A stretch of 64,000 bases of DNA from Puffinus mauretanicus (taxonomy: Eukaryota > Chordata > Aves > Procellariiformes > Procellariidae): NCBI GenBank assembly GCA_023333565.1, contig JAJKFH010001480.1, forward strand, positions 930,001 to 994,000, in the 5' to 3' direction. This document shows, piece after piece, positions 1 to 13,599 of the stretch. How positions within the stretch are numbered: the first letter of the stretch is position 1; each line of letters begins with the position of its first letter. Both the position numbers and the translations under genes were made by a program. The notes beneath the pieces are model-generated. The model saw nothing but the letters and a program-made list of their open reading frames with translations, was not told the origin of the DNA and ran no database searches.

Positions 1-226
1 TCCCTGCTCTCCCTTGCTCTGCTCACCCCTGGAGGTACCTACTGCAGCTTTCCATTCCTCAGCACGGACAAACATCCTATTCAAGATCCAGCTGTGTTGA
101 TGGAAAAGATGCTGCTGGCAGGTGTCCACGTTCTTCATCCCCACAGCTTGCTTGTGGGGATGCAGGTGGAAGCGCTTTGTAGCCTAACCCCAGCATTGGC
201 TCAGGCCAGCAATTTTAAATGTTTTA

Positions 227-277
227 AGTCACCCAGGATGATTTGGACTGTAGGAGTCACCCAGGATGATTTGGACT
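227..277. repeat. Short tandem duplication, 28-bp period
   Basis: A 23-base segment at 227-249 recurs identically at 255-277, separated by 5 bases (the common core begins AGTCACCCAGG and ends TTGGACT). This looks like a local slippage or duplication event with no obvious function. Confidence 0.85.
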
Positions 278-3200
278 TGCCTGCTTGGAGGGATGGGGGT
301 ATTCACACCCCCATCGGTGCTAAGAGAGGGGAGGACAGCAATCACAGCTGCACCCAGAAAGGCAGGCTGCAACCTTGAATCCGAACAAGTGCACTGGCTT
401 AATGGAATCCATTTAAAGCTGCCATAATTAAATTGATGCATCTCTGTACATGCAGAATAGGCGTGAAGTCTCACCTGGGCTTGTTACACTTGCATTACAT
501 TGGATTTGAAGCACATGAGAAAAGAGCTTGCACCTTCCCTGCACTGGCATCTTTGGACACTTTTGCAATACTAGCAACTGAGCCCAATGTTAATGTTGTT
601 TGTTGGCCCTGCAACTGGAAAGAGACACCAGTGGGATGGTTTACGCTGGGAAATTACATCATGTTAGAACATGTTGCTCGGGACTCCTGGTGACTACCAC
701 AGTGTAATTTCCCGTCATAAACAAGGCCTGTGAGACAGCTGTGGGGAGGCCGAGCATCAGTGGACTGGGCTGATCCTGCTCCCGTCTGAGCTCCTTGGGC
801 AGCGGGTGACTCAGCCGCACGCCGCAGGCGCTGCAGCCGGGGCAGGGCTGAGCCCCAGCCCTCAGCATCATTCCACTGGCATGGTGCAGGCACGCTGTGT
901 AGCTTTGCTTACTGGCTGTAAGTGCCAACAAGCTTTTTTTTTGTTTTTTTCCTTTTTTTTTAAGTGGCCTTCAGAGAACTAGATCATGCTTTTTTTTTTC
1001 ACAGTTTCAAAATAAGCAAAATCTCTCCTCTTCTCCTAGTAACTTTGGCAGACTGCTACCAAGATCAGAATAGGAAAGTGTTGATTAACAGGCTCTGTAT
1101 GCTCAGTTCTGTGACAGAATGGGCAGTCAGTGCTTTTAGGCAAGGATAAATACGGCAAAACACTCTGCAGGCTTTGAGGTTCCACTATTTAAAATTCATT
1201 TGCTCCACAAAGCGAGGGTTCATTGGCTCCCTGCCATTAGGCAACTACGAAGAAAGAAAAAATAGCACCTGCAAGAACTGCTAATTTAAAATTTAAATGG
1301 GAGCCTATGGTTTAATTATGTGTAAGGAAAGGTTAAATACCAAAAAGTAGTTTGTTATATTTCAGATATTAGGTTAATTATTCCCAGGTCATGCCAAAGT
1401 ATTCAGTACTTTGCTCATATCTCTTCAGTCATCCTGTGCACATGCTGCATCGCTTTACACAGGGCTTTGGTGAGGGGTGGTGGTCGTGGGACTTCTCACA
1501 CCAGGTTCTTAAGCAAACTCGAAGAAACATGTTATTTTTGCATATTGTGGTGTGTGCATATTTTATAGGGTGAAGTAGGAGATTTTTACATCAAGATAAG
1601 GGTAACTGTAAGCAGAAAAAGGTATAAAACTAACCCAGGAAAAAAAAAAAAAGAAAAAAAAATTCTTCAGCCAGATCGGCTCGTGTCTCTGATTTTCCAC
1701 AGGGCTGCAGGATTGCAAGAGCTGAAATGAGAGGAGGGAAGGAGTGTGCAGCCAGGGCTGGGGCAAGAGGGATCTGGAGAAATGGAAAATCTCTTCCAGT
1801 AGCAGTCCCTGTTAGATTGCTGTAACATCTCATCTGTGAAACCTCAGTTCCAGTCACATCCTTTAGGATCAACTTTTGTTCAAGGACAAAGTTTAGAGGA
1901 TTGAGAGATGAGCAGAGGAACTCGGGATTACCTTTGGAATTGAGAAATTTCAAACATTGAAAGGTGGTAAATCGGGGACAGTCCTTGACATCTGAGATGC
2001 CAGGAAGACCACTTTGGACAGAGGGCTCTCTTTTGGTTCAGCACAATGCTTGGGCTTGCTTCATACACAGAACTGTTATTTAACTCTACATTGCAGCACT
2101 AAAGGTCCTGTGGAAAGCAGACAGTGATTTCAGAGCCTTTGGTGTCTGGATGGAGTGCCTTGAAGGGATAAGATTTTCAAGATGAGATATACAAAGCTCC
2201 TACAAAGCCAGGTCCCCACATAGCATTGCTATATGAACTACCCAAAATGAAAGCCTATGAAACCTCTAGTCACTTGGAAGTCTTTGTCTATCATTATTCT
2301 CCACTGGATAAATAGGAAGCATGAACTGTGGGTAAGGCCCTGTAGAGGTACAAGACTTGAGCTATCCCTAGAGGAGCTTTCTCTTTACTTAATTTAAAAA
2401 CACGCCCCTTCCAATTCCTGTGTATTTTTTCCCTTGTGGTTAGTATCACACTCAATTTTACTGAAAAGCAGCTCACAATGAACCACTTCAAAGATAACGC
2501 TACATTTGCAAAGGAAGGAATTTCTCTCTGACAGTTCAGCAGCACCAGCATGTGCTGGAAAATAAGCAGGCACCACCAGACAGTGTGCTACACATGGGGA
2601 ATCCTAAACAAACAAACTGCTTATAATGTGACCGCATGCAGAGATCTAACATGATTTCGAAGTAGCTGCTTTCAGTACCTTGGAGCACTGATTCAAACTG
2701 CACAGAGCAAAAAGAAGTTGCTGCTGGTCTCCATGTGAAAATCATTATTAGGGGAAAGAATTATCGTTTTGTCATGTTTGTACAGTGGAGTCTTTGTCTG
2801 TGCTGGGGAATTGTAGGTGCCACCAGAATGCAAATTTTTAACAATAACAGACACCAAATATACTCTTCCTTGTTGAAAATACAGGGATTAGAGGAATCTG
2901 TATTCACATCTTCAGGCAACATAAAATTGAGCTACTGGTACAGAACTAATTTATTACAAAACCTTGATACTTGCAACATGCTATTTAAAACCACTGACGT
3001 ATCTACACAGGGAACACTTGCAAGCCATACCCGAGGCTGATGGGTGACCTACAAAAGCTAAACCACCTGGCAAATACTTTTTCCATTTAAATTTTTCAAA
3101 TGAAAAATTTGCTTCTCTTCATTCTTTTTTGTCTTTTCTGTGGCAAAATATTCTTTCCTGGACAATTTCCAAATGCTCATTTGGAAACCTGAGACTGAGT

Positions 3201-6185
3201 TGTGCTTTTTTCAGGTCTACTAAGAAAAAAAAAAGCACCATTGCAAAAAAATAAACATCCATTTTCCAAGCAGCCTTATCAGTGCTATGACTGCTCATGG
3301 TAGGAAATTCACATTCAGTGATAGGTAAGGCAAAAATAGCTAAAGGTTATTTTAGTCCACTTTGACCTGAATGTCTGTGCAGCGCTACAAAGCCAATTAC
3401 AGTTGGAGTCCAACCCAGCAGCCTGCCGCCCCGATCCCCATCCCCGGCACCATACAGCCCTGCAACGTGCCAGGCAGCCTCTCCAGCAGGCTGTAGCAGA
3501 AGCTGCTGTGCAGCAATCCCAGCTGAAAGACAGCATGCCCCAAATTCCTCTTCCCTCCTGCCACCAGGGATGGGCATGTGTATCTGGACTGGCATGGTGC
3601 CTGCCTGTCCATTGGGATTTCTTGTCTCCCAGGTTAACCCTGCAATACTTTTAGCAAGCAATTAGAATAATTTTTTTCTTCTTCTTTTTAATAGTCTTTG
3701 TCTACATTTGGAATTTTCTAAGTAGCAAACTCAGGAGCTATACAGGTTAAATAAATGCAATCTCAGAAGTCCACCACAGGCTTAATGGCATAATCCCTAC
3801 TTTGCCATTCCTATATCCCAAGACAGAGGGGAAAAGGGAGGGTGTACACATACAAAACATTCATCCTGAAGGACAATACAAAAACGGAAAAGACAGGGGG
3901 ACGAGACAAGACTTTACAAAAATGGCAAACACAGCTTGCATCCAGTGTAAAAAGTTAAGGGAAATCTGTTACAGCCTTCAAACTCCAAAATACCATTTCT
4001 CACAGAGAATCTAAATCACCCTCGAGGAAAAAGGGAAAAAATAAAACCTCCTCAAAATGTCAAAGACCTAAAATCCGCTCTGGCTTACAGTTTCTATCTG
4101 TATCTCAGCTATTTATAAAGCCAATCTCCACGGTTTCTGTCATACATTTCAGTTACACACGTCCTGAGCTAGCAAACTAGTGGATACAAACCTGACCTAT
4201 ATAACCACAGCAATAAGTGAAAGATATCTATGCACACTCTAAACCGTGCTTATTTAAATAACAAGAATTGCTGCATTTGATTTATAAAGAGATGAGTAGG
4301 TTTCTGCTTGAAACTCTACTAATAGTTGAAAAAACCTGTTCCGCTATGGACTGGAAATGGCTCTCCCCACCCACACATGCATCTGGGATTTGATCAATGA
4401 CCTTTAGGAGAAACCTATTCCGCTTAGAAGAGTATATTACAGGGCACAGGAAAACCTTGCAGGCTTGAGATTTGGGTGGAATCCATTTATTCCACATGTG
4501 CAAAGACTGGATGAGGAATTGGAGGATCCGCAACAACCAAAGTGAAACCCCTCCATGTGTTACACACATAAGCCACTCTTGATTGAAAACCTGTAAATCT
4601 TTTCCACATATAATATGTTTCCTTGTCTGGTAGAGCTTGATTTCAATTTATACTGCTCTTTTTTTCTTTCCATCATGTTCAAAACTATCATAAACAGTCT
4701 GTAAACTCTGTATTGCAAATGGCTTTCTAATAATAAAAGAGGTATTTTCAGAAGAAAGATCAGTTCCTCATGTCTAAGTCGAAAAAGGGACACTGTCACG
4801 CAGTCCAAGGTAAAAAAAAAAGATCTATTCATCTTAAAATTATTATAATATGGTAAAAAATATAATAAATATAGGAAGGAATGTTCTACAGACTCTAAAT
4901 AAGGAACCAAATTTCTGGCAAGAAAAGAAATACTTTCCCCAAAGGAAGTTAAAACTCATGGAGCATCCTTGATGGAGGTATTTTCTATATGAGTTGTTTT
5001 TGAGAACTTGAGTACATATTCTAATAAAACTGTCTAGGTCTAAAAAAAACCCAGGTCACAGGCAAAATATGTATTTTCTCCACTAATGCAGTTAGTTTCT
5101 TCTTCAGTGAAGTACTTAAAATCCATTATTTGTCTGAATAAAATGTAACCCTCCCCCCAACAAACACCCTTGCAAAATCCTGTTTACTTACACTGTGATA
5201 GTATTCCTCACCGAAGCAAACATCTGCACTTCTGCAGCAAATGCTTCGGGGATCTCTAGTTGCTCTTTCAGGAAACATCTGTGTCAATACACCTCAGTGA
5301 AGATGTTCTCTGTGAAAGAAATCTATCACCATGTTCTTGATTTATTATTATTTACTGTTGTGCTGTCCAAATAATCCCAAAAGTTTATCCCCATCTCTGA
5401 AGATCTGTACAGGTTTTGTTTGCTTGGAGGGTTTTACAAGAATGAAAGCAGCATTTCCGAAACCCTGTAGTGAGTATTGTTGTAGTTAAAGCAAAAAAAC
5501 ATTGGACTTTGATCTTTGGCATTTATAAAAGCTAGTTTATAATCAGGATATCTTATCTGTTCTTAGAAGGCAAAATGCTACATTTATGAAAACAGAACTT
5601 CTAAGGAAATAAACCTATTGAATCTTAATTTAAAACGCAAATGCATAAAAAGATTTTGTTCTTTGTAATGTGAAGAAAGCTTGTTTCCAATTCCCCAAAT
5701 ATTTTAACAAGCAATATTGTGTGTTTACAAGCTTTGCGATATCAATTGACTGGTTATTAAACGTATTTGAGCTCTTCCCCTGCTCCCAGCACACTCACAC
5801 ACACACAGAGACATATGTGGTATTCATGTTAACAATTTATTTCTTGGAGGGAAGAAACCAGTGCTTGCTCAGTCCGGTTATCCTGGTTGCCCCAGGTTAT
5901 TTTAGATTTTATGTTTAATATTGCAGGGATTTTATGGATTTACCAAAATACCATAATTTTTATTTTTAAATCACATTTTTTTCCAAACAGATCCAATCCA
6001 GGTCGGACCTTATCATACTCTGTTTCAGTTCACTGCCACCATATGTGAGTGCTGTCAAGGCTGTAATACATAAAGTATCTGGCTCCAGGGCTGGTTTCAC
6101 TGTGGTTTTGGAATACAGATTTTATAATATGCAGTTTCCTTCCTCTGAAGTCAATGGGCTATTCAGTGGAATAAGGTTTCTGAGG

Positions 6186-6260
6186 CACAGGTCAGATCTT
6201 CAAAGGCACATAGGCACCAAAATCCTGTTTAAGGATATTCCACTGATTTGAAGCAAGGTG
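6186..6260. repeat. Relic of an ancient amniote interspersed repeat
   Basis: The stretch contains GGTCAGATCTTCAAAGG followed by ATAGGCACC. It resembles the very common turtle/crocodilian/bird repeat in which a 'cagattttcaaagg' block precedes 'taggc(g/a)cc' blocks. A CTGAAGTCAATGGG element nearby (about 6145-6160) fits the same kind of repeat. Class and family cannot be fixed by eye; the match is from memory of the pattern. Confidence 0.35.
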
Positions 6261-8070
6261 CCTGCCTTATTCCCTTCAAAGGTGGGGGGATTCCCCAAAC
6301 CATAGCTAAAGCCAGTTTAAAGAGGCACTCAGACACTCCCCAGACAATCTCATGACTAGTTGTCCCCTAGCCTTACTGCTAGGCCACTAACATAAGACAC
6401 AGGTGGGATGTGCCCTTCTTTAGGTGAGACTCAATTGATGCAAACAGAGCCATCCTCAGATTGCTCCAGCTCATGATGTGGATGAGATTGAAAGACCTGG
6501 TGGATTTTTTGCCCTTGGATTGCTTTCGTTTCCATGATGTTACTGCACACACACGTGCAGTGAGCTTGCTGCACAGATGGTCTGCATACACGTGCCTCTG
6601 GTATGGACATCTGATGCTTCTGGGACACACCAGACTGGCTGAGCAGGAGCAAAGCAGCTGAATAGCACGTAGGCAATGGCGTTGATAGTGTCCAGAAGCA
6701 CTGTGCTTTCTGTGTCTTCCCTATGAACGTGCGACCTCTGAAGCTGCCCCAAAGCATCAGATCTGCTGTGTTGGTGCGTGGTGACAACAGCACGTGCCTG
6801 CAGCAGAATTTATCATCTGCTGCAGTACAGTAGCCACGGCTGCGAAGTCTGGAGGGGTGCCAGTGCACTTGGAGCTATTGTACTGGACCTTCAACCAAAG
6901 CTGCTGTACGCCCAGAAACTTAGCCAAAACCAGAGAAATCCTCAAAATGAAATTAAATCTCCAAGAGAGAAAAAGAGGACATGTGCTGGAAAACTCAGCT
7001 GCATGGCATTTTGACTCCCAGCTCCAGAGGAACGTCGCCTTGCTCGGCTGTCCCTTGGGCTCTGGCTGTCTTATTTGGACTCGTACTTTCTGATAGATCA
7101 ATGTTCTCTGACTTCTTGGGATGTGTGTGGACAGTGGCAGATTTAGGTCAAAATTTGCAGTGGCAGAATAATGGCTTCAGCTCTCTACCTGTTGATTAAG
7201 AAAAACAGTTCTGAAAGGGCCTTTCAGGCCAGGGCTACACTACAAAGTCTTGTTGCTTTACCTGTTTTAAAAGGTTCATATGACTGGAGATTTAAATCAT
7301 CAAGCCATCAGGACGTAGACTGGACATGTTTGATCATATTACAGGTCCTGCCATAAGACAGGTAAGAAGAGACAGGGAATAAGCCTGGCTGCAGGTTCCC
7401 AAAGGTTTGCCCTTACTCTGAAGAGCTGTGTCATTGATTTCAGTAGGAAAAAATAGAGCCCTCATATACACAGATTATAATCTAAAACTTGTTCTGAGCA
7501 GGTATTAAACTGGATAATCCAAAGGACAGTTTTGGCTTTCTGGTGTTTGCCAGAGTGGGAAAGAATGTCAGGAAAAAAAAATCACCCCAAAATTTTCCTA
7601 CTAATATTTTTTTCCCTAAGCTGCCACGAGCCACTCTCTGTCCCCGCCTCCTCGGTGACTTCTCATGTTCCTACATAGCCAGAGCAGATACTGCTGCGGT
7701 ATTTGGGGTTGAGGCGCATCTTCTTTAACTACGTGTATGAAAAGCAGGTCTTGGTTCCACAGCAAGTTCCTCCCCTTGCCCTGGATCCCAGGGAGGTCTA
7801 GATTGGGGATGGGGCTGATCCAGGCTTCTCGCAGGCCTGCGGATGGGGAGAAGGGGTGAAGGGAAGGCAGATGGGCACCCCCCAAGGATGGAAGAATTGA
7901 GCAGATATTGGAGCAAAACCTCACAGGCAATTTCTTCCAGCTAATCCCTGCCATAATTTTTCCCACAGCAAAGCTGATCCGGTACATCATTTCCATGAGA
8001 CAGGAGGCAGTTTTATCACTGCTCACTTCTCAGAGGTCTTAGACACTTGCTTTTAATCATATAGTGTATG

Positions 8071-8084
8071 CTGACATCTGGTGG
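8071..8084 (-). promoter_or_regulatory. CTCF-like motif
   Basis: The minus strand reads CCACCAGATGTCAG, differing at one position from the degenerate CTCF core CCASYAGRKGGCRS. A single-sequence motif match has a high false-positive rate; occupancy is not shown. Confidence 0.25.
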
Positions 8085-9103
8085 CATTCAGTAACCAAAT
8101 CTTCATTAAATAAATAAGTTTCAGTTTTAAGGAGTCTGCATTCTTATTTTCCCTTAGTTGGGTCCAGAAACTGAGGATTCCCCCCCAGACCATCTTAGAC
8201 TGGGGATTAGTCCAAAGCACACGTATGGGACTGGCATGGTCCTGGATCTCTTGCGAGACACTTACATGGGCACTTGCCCCCAGGTAGGGAAGGACCTGCC
8301 AGCCAAAGGACCCGACTGCGTTCAGACACAGTCGTTCCAGCACAAAATGGAGCAAACGGCATCTCACCATTTCCCATTCTGAGCACAGAGAATCACTGCA
8401 CTAAAAAGGAGTGATGCAAAACTACAATGGGCTTTAACAGGAACAGAGTCTCTTAGGTGGTAACACTTCTCCTGTAATTTATTTTATCTTTATTTCAAAT
8501 GGGAGAAAAAGAAGCAAAATGGCATGTATGAATAGCGAGTGAGATGTACCAAAACCTTGTTTCATGGCAAGTGAGAATAAGTAGCATGGAGTCAGCTGTC
8601 ATAGTTTAAAAGATATCCATGATGTAGCTGTTCCATTAAAATCTGGATTAAAATCATGTTTAAATTTCATTTCCTCCAGTCCTTATCCTGCTTTTGATTA
8701 GTTTTAAGAGCAGTTGATGGTCTTGTGATTTGAAGATTTTGCATTTTAAATTTTGTGTACATGGTCTGGAATTTTATGTGAAATTGTGGGTTTGATCTTT
8801 GACCTCTGTTTACTGCAGTCCTGATTTGCCACTAATTTGATAGCAAGGCATAAGGGCCTACTGTAAACAAGCTGCTCACTTTACATAGCTATGTTTGGCT
8901 CCTAAATGAAGAAGTATGTATGGAATATACTTTGGGTACTGTAGCCTCCTAAAGAAATAATAAAAACCACATCACTGCTTAGCTCTCCAGGTAACGTTTA
9001 CATTTGGAGAAAATAAGTTGCATGCCTAATAGAGAGAGAAAATACAATTCTTATCCATCTTAGGTTTGTTTGTTTTAAATTGTTCTTTAAAGTATTTGAG
9101 AGC

Positions 9104-9172
9104 TCAGGCCGTCTCTTTTGAAGTCAGTGGGAACTTTGCCATTGATTTTAAAAGGATCAGGATTAAGCCTAA
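9104..9172. repeat. Relic of an ancient amniote repeat
   Basis: The block GAAGTCAGTGGGAACTTTGC, then CATTGATTTT and AGGATCAGG, follows the familiar amniote pattern 'gaagtcaatgggagttttgccattgacttcaatgggagcaggatcagg' in diverged form. A similar CATTGATTTCAGTAGG piece occurs near 7432. Such copies are common in archosaurs and turtles and are thought to derive from old LINE-type elements; the family is not certain. Confidence 0.4.
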
Positions 9173-12100
9173 ATTGGTACAGTCTAAAAGGCAAAACTGA
9201 AAATGTCCAAAGTCTGCAAATCTCTCACTGATCCACCATCCAGAAAGGAAGGACAAAAGCCTTCTCCAAGGTCTGTAATGTACATCTTGGTTCCAGGACT
9301 CCTGTTTTTTGTACATTTGTAGACTTCAAGAGGGAAAGCAACTTCCAGTCAGGACTGTAACTGATAGCATATAGAGTAGGACATACTTGCGCCATGGACT
9401 TGTAAAGCTGCTGGGGGAAGGGAGATGAAAGCTGCTTGTAAAAACCAATAGACTGTTTGCACACATCTTCCACAAGTTGTCTTTTGCTAACACTACACAG
9501 TATACCCTTGCCTGCAACCCACCCTGGGCAAATTCCCCAGCTCACAGGTTCAGGCCTTCAGGTACGGTCTTACACACAGTAACTGACCCAGCAAAGGTCT
9601 GCTGGTGGACATTTAACTCAGAAACATTTCTGTTCATCCTGCACAAGCTTAGCACTTTTTGTACTAAGCTGGCACTAGCAGCCATGTCCTCTGAGCAGCA
9701 GGTAAAAGCAAGGTTTTCAGCTTTCTCCTGTATCACCCAGCGGGGACTATCTATCCCAGCAGTGAACTTCCCATCACCTGGGCTCTATTGTCACAGTGGA
9801 GAGCAGATGGTGGTGGGAACACCTCAGTACCCTGGAGGAAAGGCTGTTTTCCTATTCGGCAGAGGAGGAAACCATAACCTCTTTCATTTTCTGGCTTAGG
9901 GAGTCTTGGTAACTGTGACCAGAGCCCAGTAGTCAAGGACATGGACTCTTCTCAGCTAAGAATGTGGTTATCTACAGTGACAAAATGTAAGCTCAGAGAA
10001 GTAATGGGACATGGGCAAGCAAACACGAAAGGCCCTCTTGTTTCCTCTTCGGACACCCAAGTGCATTGAGTATCTGAAATGAAGTGACCCTGGTGACAGG
10101 TTAAGCTATCCATGGATGACTTCAGGAGGCTAAAGCAATTAGAGTTAGGAAACTGCATAATGACCCTGTTGGCTTATGTGATCCCAATATCAGACAAGCC
10201 AGAGTTCAGGGAGACACATGGATCAAGCACCTTCCCAGATCATCTGAACCTGAGGTTGACAAAGCACCAGTGCAGTCTCCAAAGCCTTGTGACCCAACAG
10301 GGAAACATCATCTTCTGTTAACAAAGACCCATGCTTGGCCAAAGAATATCAGATACAAATACAGCATCCAAGTGAAGGAATCCATGCAATTAAAATCCAC
10401 AATAATCTCTTGTGTCTCCATTGCTCAGAAGTAACCCAAGAGCCTGATGGGAGCCACTGAAGAAGGTGGGTGTCATTTCTCAAGCTGTGTAACCCCTTCT
10501 CTTCTACCCCAAAATGATTGGCAATAGAATGGGAGGACTTAAAGATTGCCACCTTGCAGATTACTCAGTTTAATCAACCTTGAGATTTTCTAGCAAACCA
10601 ACTCAAGCAGCATCTACTCCATCTTCACAGGTGCTACCTCCTGCTGTGTGCTACTCAGAGGGAGTGAGATGCTACTCACAGGGAGAATCAGTCCTGTTCT
10701 GATTCTGATATGGTTCACCCATGACAGCCAGACACAAACCTGTACTTCTGTTGCCTTTGCCCAGGTATAAAGACAGACAAAGCCAGCAATAGCAAGTCAG
10801 GTCACCTTCCCTGTGGTATTTCTTGAGCTATCCCAGAGTCCCCACAGTACAACAAGGACAACAACTGAAAATACACACACAGAGAATCATACGTGGTGCA
10901 TTCTGAACGCATGCCCAGTGATGTGACCCTGACTGGTGCCAGATCTCTGCTGTGCTGTTTTGCTAATGTATTGTAGTGCCCACTGAAAACACCTTATATT
11001 TCCATGGTTTTGAAGTGGCTCTAATCTATTTTGCTGGCTCACCTGGCAAAGGACATCCCTGCTTTGAAAGACCCTCAAACAGAACTCGACTTCGGGCAGA
11101 AGCTTGCAGCACAGCTGAGCGCCACTGAAAACTGGAAATAATGATGTTCTCAGTCTAAACATCCTGAAGATCCCATCTTCTGCTTCCACTCCATGGGACG
11201 TTTCCTCAGAATATTTTAAGCGTCAGTGCCAAGGGCTTTAGTATCTTTATGCCAATCACCTCAGCATCACTTTCAGCCTGAAACCAGCAATGCACAAGTA
11301 TAGGGACATTTGCACATACTGAATTGTTTTTTCTAATGTAGGGTGGTCACTGAGCAGAAATAGCTTCTAAAATGCTGTTTACTTTCTTAATAGGGTTGGC
11401 TTACAATGTACAGAAAGCTTAAGTTCATCTGAATAACTTTGGGCTCTTGTACATGCAAGTCAATCAGAGCTTTTTAATAAATAAAAAACACACCCCTGCT
11501 GTGTTTAGACAGAGTGGGCATGTCTGGACCCAGTGCGGAACAGCGATCCATCACTGCTAGATCAACTTCAAAAGCAATTCAACAAGGGCTCCATGTAGAC
11601 ATTTCAAAAAACCTCTTCTAATAGCTTTCTTATGCAACAGAAAAACACAGTCACATTTGTATTTTAGGCAGTGAACCAGCAAGAACGAAGCAAAACAACA
11701 GCAACTGTCCTTTCACTCCCCTTACACTCCTTTTCAATCTCTTACCTGCTTGCGCATTTTTGGCAACAGAGAACCATACTGCAGAGGTCACTGGCAGCCT
11801 GGTGGGGACCACTGCAGCTTTTGGCTACCAAAGAAAACTTCCCCAGCCTGGGGAAGCATCGACGTCTTTGCTCCTCATTTTGAGCTGGGGCAGAGGTGAC
11901 TGTGGGTGAAGGAAGCAGAAGAACTGGAGAACTTTCCTCAGCCCAGCAACCTTTAACAATCGGTTGCTGCTTTTCCTCTTCACCCCAGGATCTGCTATCC
12001 AACAAGTGCAAATTGAGGATGACAAATAAGAACATTAGTCTGGTGTTTCTGCTAAAATGATCCGCCTTGAAGTAGCTGATGTTGACACTTAAATTGTCAG

Positions 12101-13599
12101 CAGACTTCCAGTTTAGCGCTCCAGTTAGAAGAATGGGTCCATTCACACTTCTCTCTGAGCTATTGTTTCAACTCTCTCTAGACTGGGCAAATATCACTGC
12201 AGCAGTTTACACTCCAGTTCCACTTTAAAGGGTTTTTTGCAACCATAACCCAAATTGCCTAGAAACTTTTTTTTTTTAATGTAAGCTTAGACTCCAGAGA
12301 ATAATTACGCAACGCTGTAAAAATAGTCTGCAGCAATTTAGATAGCCGTGAAATATTGGAGCTGGTTTTTTTTCAGTGTACCTACATATACATGGCTGCA
12401 GCGAGCTCCGGTATTTACAGAAGACTCACTGGAGCTGCGATCACAGAAACTGGTATTTCAAGTTAGGCCACACACATGAACAAAACATTTCTTGTTATAA
12501 GGCAAGGTTTTGTATTTTGGGGTGTTATATCATCATCTAACTGAAGCTCTACCTTGCCACTTCTGCCTTTCCTATATCACCTTCTGGCTGGTTTCACGTA
12601 ACATCCATGTGGCTAACGCAGGCATTGTTTATGTAGTCAAGTAGGAGAGTATTAATTTAACTTCAGGTTCTTTCCTGTAATTGCATGTTCCTTCCACTTT
12701 CAAAGCAGTTAATCATACTGAGGGGCTGTATCCTCATTTCTTTCTCTGCAGTCAGCTTTGCTGCTGCTCATTTCTACTGGGTATCATATCTCACCTGCTG
12801 GAAGCTCACTCCCCAGCCTGCTCGCCCACTTGCTGACTTGTTCTCTCCCGATGCATCTTGCTTATGGTAGGACCACCAGTCCCACTGGAACTAAGCAATC
12901 AATCCCATTTCTTCTTAAGAGTAGGAGAAAACTCTGCTGTAGCAGGTGGTAGAATAACTGCCTGCCGACCCTCATCTGCTCCAGTAATTGTCAGGACTTT
13001 GGATATTTTCAAGCCCAGCTGACCAACAGGATAAACTAATACAACCCAATACCTCTGAGGTACAGTATGAGCTCTCTAGATTACAAGCAGTTATCCTGTC
13101 CAGAGCCTGAAGATGCAGTGGCTTAATTTGTTCTTTCTATGCTTCTCTAGACGCCTATTTCTGTCTCCCATGTAATTCTGCCAAGCTCCTACCTTGCTAG
13201 CTCCTACTCTCCATTTAAGGAGCTCTTTTAGTTGTTGTTTTCCCCAGGAGAGCTTAAGTGATTAAATCAAAACTAACAGAACTAATGGATAAAGCCACAG
13301 CCTGGGAACAAACTCATTGCCTGAAACCTCTGCAAAGAAACTATTCAGGAAATACTTAGAAGCGAAGAATACATGGCAGAAGTAAGAATTTATGCAAGTG
13401 ACTATATGCATATGGGAACAACAACTTCCAACTCTTGTAACCTAGCAGTGAGGAATTAATAATTGACCATTAGATTTAGGCACTGATTTGAAGGAGTTAA
13501 ATTCCCAGGCTACCTTTTCAGAGCAGGGTGGGGCATTGGGGAAGTCAGAGAGAGAAAAAAAAAAGGCACCTGAATGCCCTGGGAAGGAGCAGCAAAACC

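Larger units (their letters stand above)
1..13599. other. Upstream intergenic region, no supported gene
   Basis: No open reading frame here is long, matches a family I recognise, or is flanked by convincing splice sites in a conserved frame. Contents visible by eye are T- and A-rich tracts near 933-962 and 1640-1662, a short CA run at 5791-5807, a 28-bp-period duplication, old repeat relics and one CTCF-like motif (listed separately). In other vertebrates KCNS2 lies on the 5' side of NIPAL2 at a large distance, so a gene-free interval is expected. Distal regulatory elements may be present but cannot be recognised from a single sequence. Confidence 0.6.

Noticed and set aside
6551..6570. ACTGCAC...GTGCAGT hairpin with a CA-rich loop
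   Set aside because: A 7-bp stem is common by chance; no further support.
6431..6868. 145-codon minus-strand ORF
   Set aside because: Overlapped by ORFs in several other frames on both strands, no recognisable domain, and no conserved start or splice context.
1..13599. Search for KCNS2 or another neighbouring gene upstream
   Set aside because: No stretch translates to a potassium-channel pore or other recognisable domain; the expected neighbour lies farther away.
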